Of a DNA stretch of 64,000 nucleotides, positions 47,306-57,563 are shown piece by piece. The notes below the pieces were generated by a model, which saw only the letters and a program-made list of their open reading frames with translations, was not told the DNA's origin and made no database searches. The stretch lies in assembly GCA_022497155.1 (NCBI GenBank), contig MU385739.1, positions 248,001-312,000 on the forward strand, written 5' to 3'. The first letter of the stretch is position 1. Each line of letters starts with the position of its first letter. The translations under genes and the position numbers were made by a program. Source of the DNA: Whalleya microplaca. Its lineage: Eukaryota; Ascomycota; Sordariomycetes; Xylariales; Xylariaceae.

Positions 47306-49847
47306 TTACATTACCAACATAGATCCATACATCGATCCATACATCCATACATACTGCGTACATTCAGTGGACGTACTGCAGTATAACACTTTAGGTATTT
47401 TGCATCTCTGCTGTGCATGCTGCATGTTGGCATATGCTCTTTGGCTTCCATTCTTCTATCAGGTTCGCCGCTTGTGTACATGTATTAGAAAATCGTAATC
47501 CGTAGGGACAGACGGAATCACATGTCTGCCGCATATCTACTACATGTATGTATTAACTCCTCACGGATCGGACGTCTTGACATGCTCACTGGTCCAGACA
47601 GCATTTGGGTTCTGTCATCGCCTTTTGCTTCGGTTGCTCGTCTGTCTGTTTGCCTAATCCGTCTGTCCGTCCAAGTCTAACGCCGCTGGATGCTGACCTC
47701 CGGGGCTCTAGAACCCGCTAAGTTGGCTAGGTACGTCAGTTCTCTGCAACTCCTGGGCCCCCTCAGTCCCCTCCGCTTCAGGTCTACCAGGATGCGCTCC
47801 CGCACCGCAGACGCGCCAGACCTGCCACTTTTTTATTGTTGGCGCCCAAGAGCGAAATACCTAACCGAGACGCCGATGTTCTGGGCGATCATTTTCATCA
47901 TCGTCATCATCGTGACCCTCGCGGTCGGAGGTGATTGACCTCAGGCCCGGGTTTCCAGGGAAAGGAACTTGCCTGTTGCTACTCACGATAGTATGTATGT
48001 ACTGTAGGATCCTCATTTCGGAGCAGTCGCATCGCCCGCCGTTCATTCAGCCCCCCCTTGACAGCAACATTACGTTTTACCACTACGATGGCTCGGCAAG
48101 TAATATATCGGGATATGACCGGCTGCTTCTTAGCTCCACAGTCAACACACTGTACCTATTGCCTATCGATCAATATACTATATGTACTCTGTATGGTACG
48201 CATCCCCAAAGGCTGGTTGGTAGTTAGTCCCTATCTTGTTACGACAACTTCACGATGGCATACCTAGGTAGCGGGTTGAAGACCGAACTGAGGGAAATCA
48301 TCGTGCACAACACGATTCAAGCAAGTTACATTCTACGAGATCTAGCCAGACTGTTGGGATGCTGATCGAGGCCCTTGACTCTTGGGAAACTCCACTAGCA
48401 CGACTCGAAGACCCGCCGTCCGCACCACCTCCCCCTCATATGAAGGCTCGACTAAAATTATATCCAGCTGGTTTGCGGTGAAGATCTCATGTTTTACTCT
48501 ATGTACTTTTGCCAATCTTCAAGCTGCATACATTCCAGAAGCTGAGCGATCTTCAATAGTCGAGCCTAACAAATCTTAGATAAGCCCAGGCTTATTACAT
48601 AGCCGCCAAGACGGCACAGTCTGACACAGTGTTCACAATGCTGCAAGTTTATCTAGGTCAGCGCTGATTGGGGGCTTCCCATTTGGCCATTGGGGTCGAG
48701 GCTCTCTGCCGTTACACGACCACATTCACGATCCCAGGATGGATCTGGCTTGGACGCCGACTACGGCGGCGCACTGACGCTGGGAAAAGTGGCTGACATT
48801 GTGACAGCTCGCCGGGGCATGGCTGACCACCGCTTGTTTTACGGAGCACTTCCCCAGTCTTCACCAATCCTCACGTGCCAATTTCCTTTCTGTGCTCCCA
48901 GACACGAACCTCAATTACCAGCTAACGTGATATCCCCACGTAATTACTTGGTTGGTGCCGGCCAGCCTCAATAATACGCCGATACTTGGTACATACAATT
49001 TGGCTAATTTAACATCATTCGCAAGCCACCATGGTATTCGACCAACGGATACCCTGAACTACCACATGCCAACGTGAAAAGCAGATCGATAGCATGACGG
49101 TATATATAACATTATCAAGCAAGATCGTAAATCTCACCAGGCTAGGATATGCAGTGTAACAAGTCAGCAAGCTGGCAAGTCTACCTAACCTAACTATGTA
49201 CATCTGTATGTACTTCTTGCCGAACAGAATTCACGCAACTTCTGAGATCCTCAAAGAATCCCTGTCCCTAAAGATATCTCCGCCAGGCGTTATTAGCTAA
49301 AAGGAAGTCCTCCGAGTGGATCTCGCAGCAAATTCGTTATCGCCCAGTTTTGATTGGTCTGCAGGTCAGCCTTGGCCTGAATGGGCCCTAGGCCCGGTAG
49401 CCGTCCAAAGCCGACTGTAGATCGGACAGTTCTGCTAGTACGGTGGGCCGTGGGGCCGTTTGCCCTCTGCCCTTCTGAACTAGGTAACTAATTCATAGAG
49501 GCCAACGCCGATCCCGAGTTGGAAGTGCGAGCACTGTGTACTGCGTATGGCCTCGCCTTCCGCTAGAGAATCCATCACGTACCTAGTTAGCGGGCGATTT
49601 GCTGATGTGGACTTTCTGGTTGATAGTCGTCGCGAGGAGATCGTTGACTGGTGGTATGCCTCATGCTCGTCAGTTAACGTATGATGCCATCAAATTCGTA
49701 ACCATGCAGATGCACGACACGCTCGAGATGCGAGTTACACGGCATTCCCTCGCTCATGCCATAGGTAGCACACTGCTACATAGATCATGAAGATGCACGA
49801 TTACAACAGACAGGCTTACGCAGTATATGTAGGTATACGAGCATATA
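47306..49847. other. Intergenic, no supported gene
   Basis: About 2.5 kb. The plus-strand frame 47690-47938 (82 codons) ends in a hydrophobic run (MFWAIIFIIVIIVTLAVGG) like a tail anchor, but the rest looks random, so at best it is the last exon of an unseen small gene. The right end is the 3' flank of the molybdenum-cofactor gene. No RNA gene or repeat family was recognised. Confidence 0.45.
47690..47938 (+). CDS. Possible small tail-anchored ORF (uncertain)
   Basis: A frame of 82 codons whose last 20 residues form one strongly hydrophobic segment followed by GGD and a stop. The upstream part is basic and without features. It may be a genuine C-terminal exon of a small membrane protein with unidentified upstream exons, or chance. 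Confidence 0.18.
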   Translation: MLTSGALEPAKLARYVSSLQLLGPLSPLRFRSTRMRSRTADAPDLPLFYCWRPRAKYLTETPMFWAIIFIIVIIVTLAVGGD

Positions 49848-50690
49848 TCATTCGATTGATCCCCCTGAATTATCGTTCTGAATGCCCTTAACCCATCTAC
49901 CGGACTTGCCACCTTCCTTCAGGATGACCCGGAGGCCGTGGATGCTCATGCCCTTATCTACAGCCTTGCACATATCGTAGACGGTGAGCGCCGCGGTGGA
50001 AGCAGCGGTCAGGGCTTCCATCTCCACCCCTGTCCTGCCCTCGCAAGCCACAGCCGCCACGATATCGATCCGGCCGCATGCGCCTGCGTCCTGCTCGCCC
50101 TCGCGCACAGCCAAGTCCACGGAGACTTTGGAGAGCGCAATGGGATGGCATAGGGGGATGAGATCAGCCGTTCTTTTTGCAGCCATGATCCCGGCCACGC
50201 GCGCGACGCCCAAAACGTCGCCCTTCTTGACCTGGTTCTCTCTGATGAGCCTGCACGCCGTCTCATTGGTGAAGTGGACGCTGCATGCTGCCTTGGCGAG
50301 CCTCTTACTGGGCGTCTTGTCTGAGATCGAAACCATATGCGCCGAGCCGGAATCAGATACATGAGTCAATTTTGGGGGTTTGTTCTTCTGTTCTTCGCGG
50401 GCTGCACCAGTGCTCGAGAAGAGCCGGAGTTGTTGCGAATATGTGTTTCCAGGTAATAAGGTGAGTAAAGGAGAAATAGGGCGCTGGGAATGTGAGGTCA
50501 CCGTCCAAGGATTTCTGATGGCGCTCCAGCTTGGGACTTGCTGCCGCGCAGCTGACGCTGGTCGTTGCGAATCTACCAGACGTCGGTTCAGTTCGACATC
50601 CCTGCAAGTGATTCGGTTCGGGAAGACCTTAAAAGAGGCATTATGGTATTTCCAGTAAGGTGCTTTCTTTCGAGGGCTAGGGGTCTTCAC
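49848..50690 (-). CDS. MoaC/MOCS1B half of the molybdenum cofactor gene
   Basis: This minus-strand frame encodes the MoaC-type cyclic pyranopterin monophosphate synthase that completes the first step of molybdopterin synthesis. Family blocks are intact: LTHVSDSGSAHMVSISDKTP, KGDVLGVARVAGIMAAKRT, DLIPLCHPIALSKVSVDL, GRTGVEMEALTAASTAALT and VYDMCKAVDKGM. The frame overlaps the stop of the MoaA half by a few bases and has no obvious ATG of its own near its start. A candidate intron 50694-50552 (143 bp, GTGGGT donor inside the first Gly codon, GTCAG acceptor) joins the two halves in frame, giving a 670-residue MoaA-MoaC fusion, as in the Aspergillus cnxABC product. The segment before the MoaC domain (about 50551-50370) resembles a linker or targeting stretch (QQLRLFSSTGAARE). 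Coding assignment is firm; the exact acceptor is an inference. Confidence 0.85.
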   Translation of the reverse strand: MKTPSPRKKAPYWKYHNASFKVFPNRITCRDVELNRRLVDSQRPASAARQQVPSWSAIRNPWTVTSHSQRPISPLLTLLPGNTYSQQLRLFSSTGAAREEQKNKPPKLTHVSDSGSAHMVSISDKTPSKRLAKAACSVHFTNETACRLIRENQVKKGDVLGVARVAGIMAAKRTADLIPLCHPIALSKVSVDLAVREGEQDAGACGRIDIVAAVACEGRTGVEMEALTAASTAALTVYDMCKAVDKGMSIHGLRVILKEGGKSGRWVKGIQNDNSGGSIE

Positions 50691-52003
50691 CCACCTATGA
50701 GAATCATGGGCCTGTTCTTCATATGCTCAAGCTCGCCTATACCTGCATGCTTGGCCTTCTTCCTCTTTACAGCCATGCCGATGACATCCAGGAGATGTTG
50801 TTCGTTGGGAGCTAGGCCGACAGGTGTAGACAGGCTGGTAATTCCTTCCCGTCTGTCCATCTCGATCTTCTTCATCGTCTCATAAGCCTCCTGGTCAATT
50901 GGCTCCCCGCCATTGGACTCTCTAAGAATATCCCGTAAAGATACTTCAGCATTACCAAAAAGGCACACTTTCAAGTTTCCATCACTCGTGATCCGCAGGC
51001 GGTTGCAAGTTCCGCAGAAGTTGTGTGTCATGCTAGTAATGAACCCAATCTTGCCCATAAACCCAGGGATCTTGTAGGTCTTGCTTGTGTCGTTCTTATG
51101 GTCTTGCACTTTCTCCAGACTGGGATGTTTCTCCCGAATCAAATCCAGCATCTCAGAATAGCTAAACATTTTGCCCTTGTTCCATTTGTTGCCATCAAAT
51201 GGCATGTACTCGATGAACCTGACTTCGATATCTTTCTCACGTGTCATCTCGACAAAGGGGATGATTTCCCTGTCATTAATACCCCGCATCACGACGGCGT
51301 TGATTTTGAGTTTGATACCCGCACCGTGAGAATTTAGCTCCAGGACCCTTTCGATGCTCTTCATTACGGCATCAAATCCTTTCCGCCGTGTCATGATTTG
51401 GAATTGCCACGGATCGAGCGTATCAAGACTCAGGTTAACGCCAGTGAGTCCAGCTTCTACCATGGACTCAAGTTTCCTGTGTAAAGCCAAACCATTGGTG
51501 GTGAGACAAAGTTCTCGGAGGCCATGGGACCGAAGGGCGCCGATCTGCTGCATCAACGGCAGAATATCTCTTCTTACGGTTGGTTCCCCACCTGTAAGAC
51601 GGATCTTGTTAACGCCCTGGGAGACAAACGTAGAGGATATCATGATGATCTCGGGGGTCGTCAGTAGTTCCCTCTGAGGTGAGAGGGGAACACCCTCCTC
51701 CGGCATGCAGTAGACGCAACGGAGATTGCACCTCTCCGTAAGCGAAATCCGTAAGTAGTCATGCTGCCGATGGAAGGTATCGGTAAGAAAATCAGAAAAG
51801 GGTTTGGCATTTTTTAACAGATCCCGACGAGACGGCAGGCCGGCGGATGGTACCGGATCCGGGTTCCGCGGTTCAGGAACGCCATAAGGCGCCGCCGCCG
51901 CCGCGACTTGTCGTATTGGCACGACAGGTTGTTTACCGGCCGGGGTGCGCAGTGACCTTGACACGGACAGTGTCCGACCAGCCGAGAAGGCCTTTTGCGC
52001 CAT
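50687..52003 (-). CDS. GTP 3',8-cyclase, MoaA/MOCS1A half
   Basis: A single uninterrupted frame of 438 residues from the ATG at 52003. The enzyme is a radical-SAM protein that rearranges GTP to the cyclic precursor of molybdopterin, in mitochondria in eukaryotes. The N-terminal about 60 residues are basic and hydroxylated with few acids, fitting a mitochondrial presequence. The SAM-cluster motif CNLRCVYC uses Cys92, 96 and 99; LTGGEPTVRRDI follows; the C-terminal cluster ligands are in NFCGTCNRLR and LKVCLFG. The chain ends ILIGG-stop; a C-terminal Gly-Gly is conserved and needed in MoaA/MOCS1A. The donor GTGGGT overlaps those Gly codons, so unspliced message would make free MOCS1A and spliced message a MoaA-MoaC fusion without Gly-Gly. 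Neighbours: the MoaC frame continues directly downstream, and a WD40 gene lies divergently upstream. Confidence 0.92.
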   Translation of the reverse strand: MAQKAFSAGRTLSVSRSLRTPAGKQPVVPIRQVAAAAAPYGVPEPRNPDPVPSAGLPSRRDLLKNAKPFSDFLTDTFHRQHDYLRISLTERCNLRCVYCMPEEGVPLSPQRELLTTPEIIMISSTFVSQGVNKIRLTGGEPTVRRDILPLMQQIGALRSHGLRELCLTTNGLALHRKLESMVEAGLTGVNLSLDTLDPWQFQIMTRRKGFDAVMKSIERVLELNSHGAGIKLKINAVVMRGINDREIIPFVEMTREKDIEVRFIEYMPFDGNKWNKGKMFSYSEMLDLIREKHPSLEKVQDHKNDTSKTYKIPGFMGKIGFITSMTHNFCGTCNRLRITSDGNLKVCLFGNAEVSLRDILRESNGGEPIDQEAYETMKKIEMDRREGITSLSTPVGLAPNEQHLLDVIGMAVKRKKAKHAGIGELEHMKNRPMILIGG

Positions 52004-52615
52004 GCTTGGCAAGAGTCCTGCCGAACTGATAATGTTTAATTTAACGATTGTTTTCCATTTCGCCTGGAATGTGCTCCTCGCTTATTAGCAAGAGGGGATC
52101 AGTTCTCCCTCACAGTAGTAAAAAGGTTAAAAGGCAACTTTCAATGTAGTTGAAGACTTCAGAACTTATCGCCACGTTGTGTTATCAAACGGAGATCTGG
52201 TATATCGTCAGGATGAGTAAGCAGCAGCGGAGAGTGGGGCCAATGGCGGGCTGGGGTGTTTGCCGGGTCCCGAAGTCGCATGGGCCATTTCCATCCAGGA
52301 TCCTTCTCTCACACCTGGATAACAACATTACTACAGATCCGTAAAACTGAAGTCAACAAACTGTGAGGCTCTTTCTCCCAAATTGGCTAGCTTTGTGACC
52401 TGAACAAGTTGACCGTCCAATCACCGGAATCCTTGCGTATGTGATAGTATCTTGAATCCCCCACGTGTAACGGTCAGATCAGTCAGACCGGCTATGATTT
52501 GGTTGAGCTTCAGAGCAGCATTTTTCGCCGGTCTCACATCCTCGAATTATATTAGCCGCGTTTCTATAGCTGTCTTCAATACCACGGTCGACTGAGTGCG
52601 CCAAATAGTCATAAC
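52004..52615. promoter_or_regulatory. Divergent promoter region between cnxABC and the WD40 gene
   Basis: About 610 bp lie between the starts of the two divergently transcribed genes, so both promoters must be here or overlap. A frame at 52150-52344 shows no features. No binding-site call is made. Confidence 0.5.
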
Positions 52616-54339
52616 ATGCGCTTCTCAAAAGCTCTTAAGTGTAGGCGTTTCCCCCAGGTCCTGATCCTTCGGGACCCTCATTCATAACTTCTACTCACTT
52701 TCCTCTTGTCGGTCTCGTATACTGACTGATGGCGCTTAGCGTCTCCTCACTCTGCTCCAAGTCCAGATGGAGAATTGATCGCAACACTTTTGCCGTCAAG
52801 CATCCTCATTCGACGTGTCGAATCCTTGGAGACCACATGGACTATCAGGCTACCATCAGACCTTGCGGGCGGAGTAACAAGCTTCATATGGTCACCTTTC
52901 TCTAGAAGAGTCCTGGTCTCCGTCCCCGACCAGATACACGTGTTTTCAGCTAAAGGCGGCGACTTTCATGCGACTGTTAGGCTACCATCGTCGCCCGCCA
53001 AATCAACGTTTGTCGACTTTGGGGCTACCGATGACGAGGCTTGCATTTGGTCTCCTTTGGGCATCAAGCTGACTGTCATCAACCTCGTATCCTCGAAGGC
53101 AGTTGAAATAGCCAACCCCAAACTTTACAACGCATCGTCTGCATCAAAAGGCTGCTCATTTCGTAGCAACACGCATCATCTTGCCTTGCTTACGAGGACT
53201 GCCGGCAAGGATGTGATCAGCATTCATTCCCCGGAGACGAGAGAGATTGAGCGATCGTGGTACCCTGACACTATCGACGCTCAGGGATTGGCCTGGACTC
53301 CGGATGGGAGATGGCTGGTGGTGTGGGAATCATCGGCTCAAGGTCACAGGGTTCTTTTTTACACTTCTGATGGCCATATCTTCAAAGATTGGAGAGGGCC
53401 CCTCCCACTTGCATCAAAGGAGGACATGGGCCAACATGGTGCAGGTGTCAAAGTAGTGGCCTTCAGCCCAAATGGTCGGCATGGGGTAATCGCTGACGGG
53501 TCTAGTTGCATATGCATCTTGAGCACACCATCCATGGTTGAAGAAATGCGGCTCCGTCACCCCCAAGCGGTCCATCCCAAAGATACATTACAAGTAAGTT
53601 CCTATTTGGTGGGGTCCTGAGACATACCGGGCTGACAACCAAGATCTGGCAAGAACAAAACACCCCGGCCAATTACGGATCAATTTCATCCCCAACTTTT
53701 GTTAAAGCCACTCAAGCAGTCATCCCACCGAGCGCGAATAGCCTTCAGGAGTCAAGATGCGGTTGCAATCTTGCCAGGTTTGATTGCTCGTCGACCCTGC
53801 TGGCTACAAGGCTAGAGGATGCACCAAGCACGATCTGGATCTGGGACGTCCCCAGTTGTGAGCTCCGGGCTGTACTCATGTACCATGCCAACGTGACCAA
53901 GGTGGAATGGCATCCCACGCAACCTGAACTACTTCTAGTAAGATGTGAAGGGGAAAAGTACGGAAGTCTTTTGTTTGTCTGGGATCCTCTAAGCGACGGC
54001 CCGCGCTTGATCGATATGACAGGCCGCTTTCCAGGGGCTGTGAGCGGTAAAACCTCCGTCACATGGTTAAAGACGGCCACGGAATCTCAGGTCATATTCT
54101 TCACGGACAACGAGACCTGCATGCTTGTTTATCTTGCAGATTCGGACGGCGAAAAGCTTCCCTGGGGGCGACAGTCTTCCTCTACCAGTTCCATCAATCA
54201 CGAGGCGGCTATGAAGCCAGGCGTGCCATCAAGAGTTGTATCTCCCTCGGAAGATTCTGAGATGGACAACAGTATCGACATGGATGACGGCATGAGCGAA
54301 GTGGAGGACACGTTCCAATTCAAGTTTACCGCCCCATAA
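52616..54339 (+). CDS. WRAP73/Wdr8-type WD40 protein, 524 aa
   Basis: Three exons, 52616-52640, 52740-53593 and 53644-54339, join in frame into 524 codons (introns of 99 and 50 bp). The product matches the WRAP73/Wdr8 family: the N-terminal pattern MRFSKALKSS...PDGELIATLLPSSILIR, then repeated WD40 blades (TSFIWSPFSRRVLVSV, AWTPDGRWLVVWES, VKVVAFSPNGRHGVIADG) and the C-terminal ARFDCSSTLLATR, IWIWDVPSCELRAVLMYHA, VEWHPTQPELLLV. In fission yeast Wdr8 acts with Msd1 and Pkl1 at spindle pole bodies to anchor microtubule minus ends; that role is inferred here by family. The tail (about 480-524) is acidic and Ser-rich. The first intron's donor is GTAGGC, weaker than usual, but this is the choice that keeps the family N-terminus in frame. 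Confidence 0.82.
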
Positions 54340-56102
54340 GTGGCGCTCTTTTAGTCACAGGATCCTGTCACATTTCAGACAAATGAGATATCGAATCAGG
54401 TACCCAGCACCGTGGGATTGCTGTCTTTAGCTTCTGGTCGGACGCAAGTAGACAGTTCCGAATGTGAAAGTAGCATTTTTGATCACCGAACAAGGTATGT
54501 ACGTGTATCTCGCATCTTTATGTACGACATTTTCGAGCGGCAGTTAACACAACTGAGAAGCCTTCCAGACACGAAGTTCTTGAATATGACGAAGACTCTG
54601 CATTCGGGCGATTGACGTGTAGACACGAGAATCGCGGCAAATCCCATGTTAGCAATTGTGTTTCTATGAATCGACGAGATTGCCCTCAAGTTGAAGGGGG
54701 AGCATTTGCAAGTTGAGCCAATCGGTTAGTTGGTTGGTTGCTAGCCTCGACAGCATACATACTGGTGGGGGGTAAGGCAGGGTGTACTGGGTGTGGTATG
54801 TTTCTCTTAAATCCAGCACCACAAGGTATCTGCCAACCAATAGCTGAAAGTGGCACACCATCTCATGTCAATTCTGCACAAGTACGTTCTTGGAAAGAAT
54901 TCAATCTATCCTAAAATGTTTGCTAACAACAACCAAGTGGCCCTGGGGCGAATCTCTATGCTCTTCGACGATTTGTCACGGACATTAAAGTCATGCCGCA
55001 GATTGAAGTGCACATCGATCGTTTTCTAACAGGGTACCCTCAAAAGGTACAAGGCCATTGTTAGTTTCTCGAAGCCATCAAAAAAGAAACGCCACATCGA
55101 TGCAAGAACCCCCTTGTCCGCAGATCGTGTAGTCTGCCCAACCTGCTTACGAAATGCCGATAGTTTGAATCGCTGAATCGGATGGGCTGTTGTATGAGAT
55201 CTCGACCATAGTAGACTTGACCCGCCCCCACGATGGGAGCCTCAGGGCAATTAGACCAGTCGCTATCCCGTCTACTACCGGGTTCACGGAATCGAATAAG
55301 GGCTTTTGGACTAGAGTCCTTCTCCACAATAGCCCGCATGCCTCCTTCTAAGCGCCGCTTGGTATGCAGTGAGCAACACGATTCGGTACCCTTCTCTATA
55401 TCATCTTAAGCCCAAGCCATTAAGATGTACTCTGTAACTACTGGTTACCGAATGCTCAGTCTCGATACGTTGGTCATATTCTGTCAGCTTTAGCCAACAC
55501 CAAACTCGGCCCCGCCTCAACAAATTAGGATATCGTGCTTGCAATGGTGCCTTCTTCTGCCCCGAGTTGGTCAGCGACTGTTGCTTTTTTGGCTCTCAGC
55601 CATGCAACCAGGAATGGGGATATGGAGGTCGGACTCTCATTGGAGGCTGAATCAGCCTAGGCTTTCATGTACTAACAGGTGCGGTATCTTGTGTCCAATA
55701 CCACGGGCATCTTCCTTTTCGAGATCCTGGGCATATTTGGCAATCCATGCTCTCTTTACTACTCCTTGATGCTAGCTCAGATATGACCGATGGCAGTACA
55801 GCCAATACGACACGATCTGTCTTTAAAGGTTGACCTGCATGAATCTAGCCTACAACTTATAATATATCCTGGACTTTCACACTGCCATTTATGTAAACAT
55901 GGCGATGCCCATCTTTCCACTGAAGAAAATAGCTTCTTTAACAACAGGTTCTCCGGATCTAAGATTTTCTCGTGCAACATTTAAAGAGCCCCATCGGATC
56001 GTTTCCACTGTTGTGCTTGTTTCACACGATCCTCTCATCCGGGGTGTTCCCTGCCAAACCTTCCCAAGTGAACTCTTCAAGTGCTGCAGCTGTCCGTTCA
56101 CG
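54340..56102. other. Intergenic, possible upstream exons of the RRM gene
   Basis: About 1.8 kb with no confident gene. The frame of the first called RRM exon stays open back to 55899, so additional 5' coding sequence or exons of the downstream gene may lie at 55540-56102. Other frames (54412-54615 plus, 55061-55339 minus) have no recognisable features. Confidence 0.4.
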
Positions 56103-57563
56103 ATGTCGTCGGAGTCACTCTGTCGTCAAGTGCCCATCAACGGGACTATTCAGACTATGGTTCCCCCTGGAAGTCAGACAAATCTGTACCACATCATAGT
56201 CTCAAACGTGAGTTCTATAGGGGCTGGCTTCATGCCATGCACTTCTACGCTCTGAAAGAGGAATTACCTGAACTGACAAGATGATGGCGACAGTTGCCCT
56301 GGCAAACGTCTTGGCAACAGCTGAAAGATCATGTGCGAACTGTTTGCAACGTTGAGCGTGTCGAAGTGTTCAACGATAGCACTTCCGGATGGGTTGCCGT
56401 TCGAGGTAGAGAGAATTACGATGCGGCTTTCCGTACGACTACTCTAAGCAATTTCTCAAATATAGTGACTCCGGCTAAGTTAACATCAGGTTTACTCAAC
56501 GGCGGCGTTTTCAACGGAAGAGCACTCATCGCAGATGGAAAGAATGCCACAGAGCCTAAAATGATCAAGGAGCTCATAGACACCTCCGCTAACAACGGAT
56601 CCTCGCCGAGGACTCCTCGTACACCAAGATTTACTACTTCTCCTTCTACGCAGTATTCATCAAGCAGCCCCTTAATTATGTCTCCAGTAGCTTCGGGACA
56701 CGGGGAGGTAGGTAGCTTCCCAGTTAAACCAAGATTAACTAAGGAGGTCTTGTTTATTACATATTGACTGTCTACAGTGGACTTCTGTGGCAACAAATTC
56801 TACTTACGTGGCTACCTCAACTATGGAATGTGCCCCTTACACGGTACCGTATGATTACAGCGAAACAACTGCTCGCTACTTCTATGATCCCTCAACTGGC
56901 AGCTACATAGACCAATCGGCTATGATTCCAGCAACAACCATGGCCCAAATTCCTTATGAAACAAGCTATCCGCAACAGTACGAGGACGTCGAGTATCCTA
57001 GCAATGACTACCCCGTATATAACAATATGCCTGTTCCAGAATACGGAATGGCGCAAGCTAATGACTATAACAACGACATGGTCCCAACGCAGAAATGCAA
57101 AATCATCGTAAAACAGATCCCATCCTGGATCACTTTCAACAAAATACAGAGCCTCGTCCGACAGAAAGCCGGATCTCATGCTAGTGAAGTCCAGCAAATC
57201 GACTTGCCGATGATGGAGGGTCAAGGGTCAAACAGAGGATATGCTCTAGTCACATGCTGGAGCGAAGAGGCCGCCAATAAACTCATCCGGAAACTCGAAG
57301 GCTATAAGCTGGAGGGCCGTGATCTAACAGCTAATTACACTACAGAAGGCGTATCCAAGAGGGAGCTTGCTCGCTCCCAACAAAGCACCAAACACAAAGA
57401 ACGGCGAGAAGAACGGGAAAGAAGAGAAAGGGAGAGCTCCCGTGTCACAAGTTCTACTGATAAGAAGACCAAATCCTCCAAATCTGATGTTGTTATTGCT
57501 CATGGCTCTTCATCCTCATCGAAGAAGTCTGATAGCAAGGAGAAGCATAGTAAGAGACACTAG
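56103..57563 (+). CDS. RNA-binding protein with two RRM-like domains, about 434 aa
   Basis: Three exons, 56103-56207, 56294-56707 and 56778-57563, join in frame (introns of 86 and 70 bp). The first RRM begins at the exon 1/2 junction: NLYHIIVSN joins LPWQTSWQQLKDHVRTVC to form RNP2 and helix 1, followed by SGWVAVRGRENYDAAF as the RNP1-like strand. A Ser/Pro/Thr-rich linker and a Tyr-rich region follow. A second RRM-like domain runs from CKIIVKQIPSWITFNKI to RGYALVTCWSEEAANKLI. The tail is rich in Arg/Glu/Lys/Ser, like splicing-associated proteins. The likely role is nuclear RNA processing or mRNA binding, by family only. The start is uncertain: the ATG at 56103 is the first good one near the RRM, but the frame is open to 55899 and upstream exons may exist. 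Confidence 0.75.

Noticed and set aside
52616..52760. Apparent frameshift at the start of the WD40 gene
   Set aside because: With a GTGTAG donor the N-terminus goes out of frame, but the adjacent GTAGGC donor restores the family N-terminus, so no frameshift is needed.
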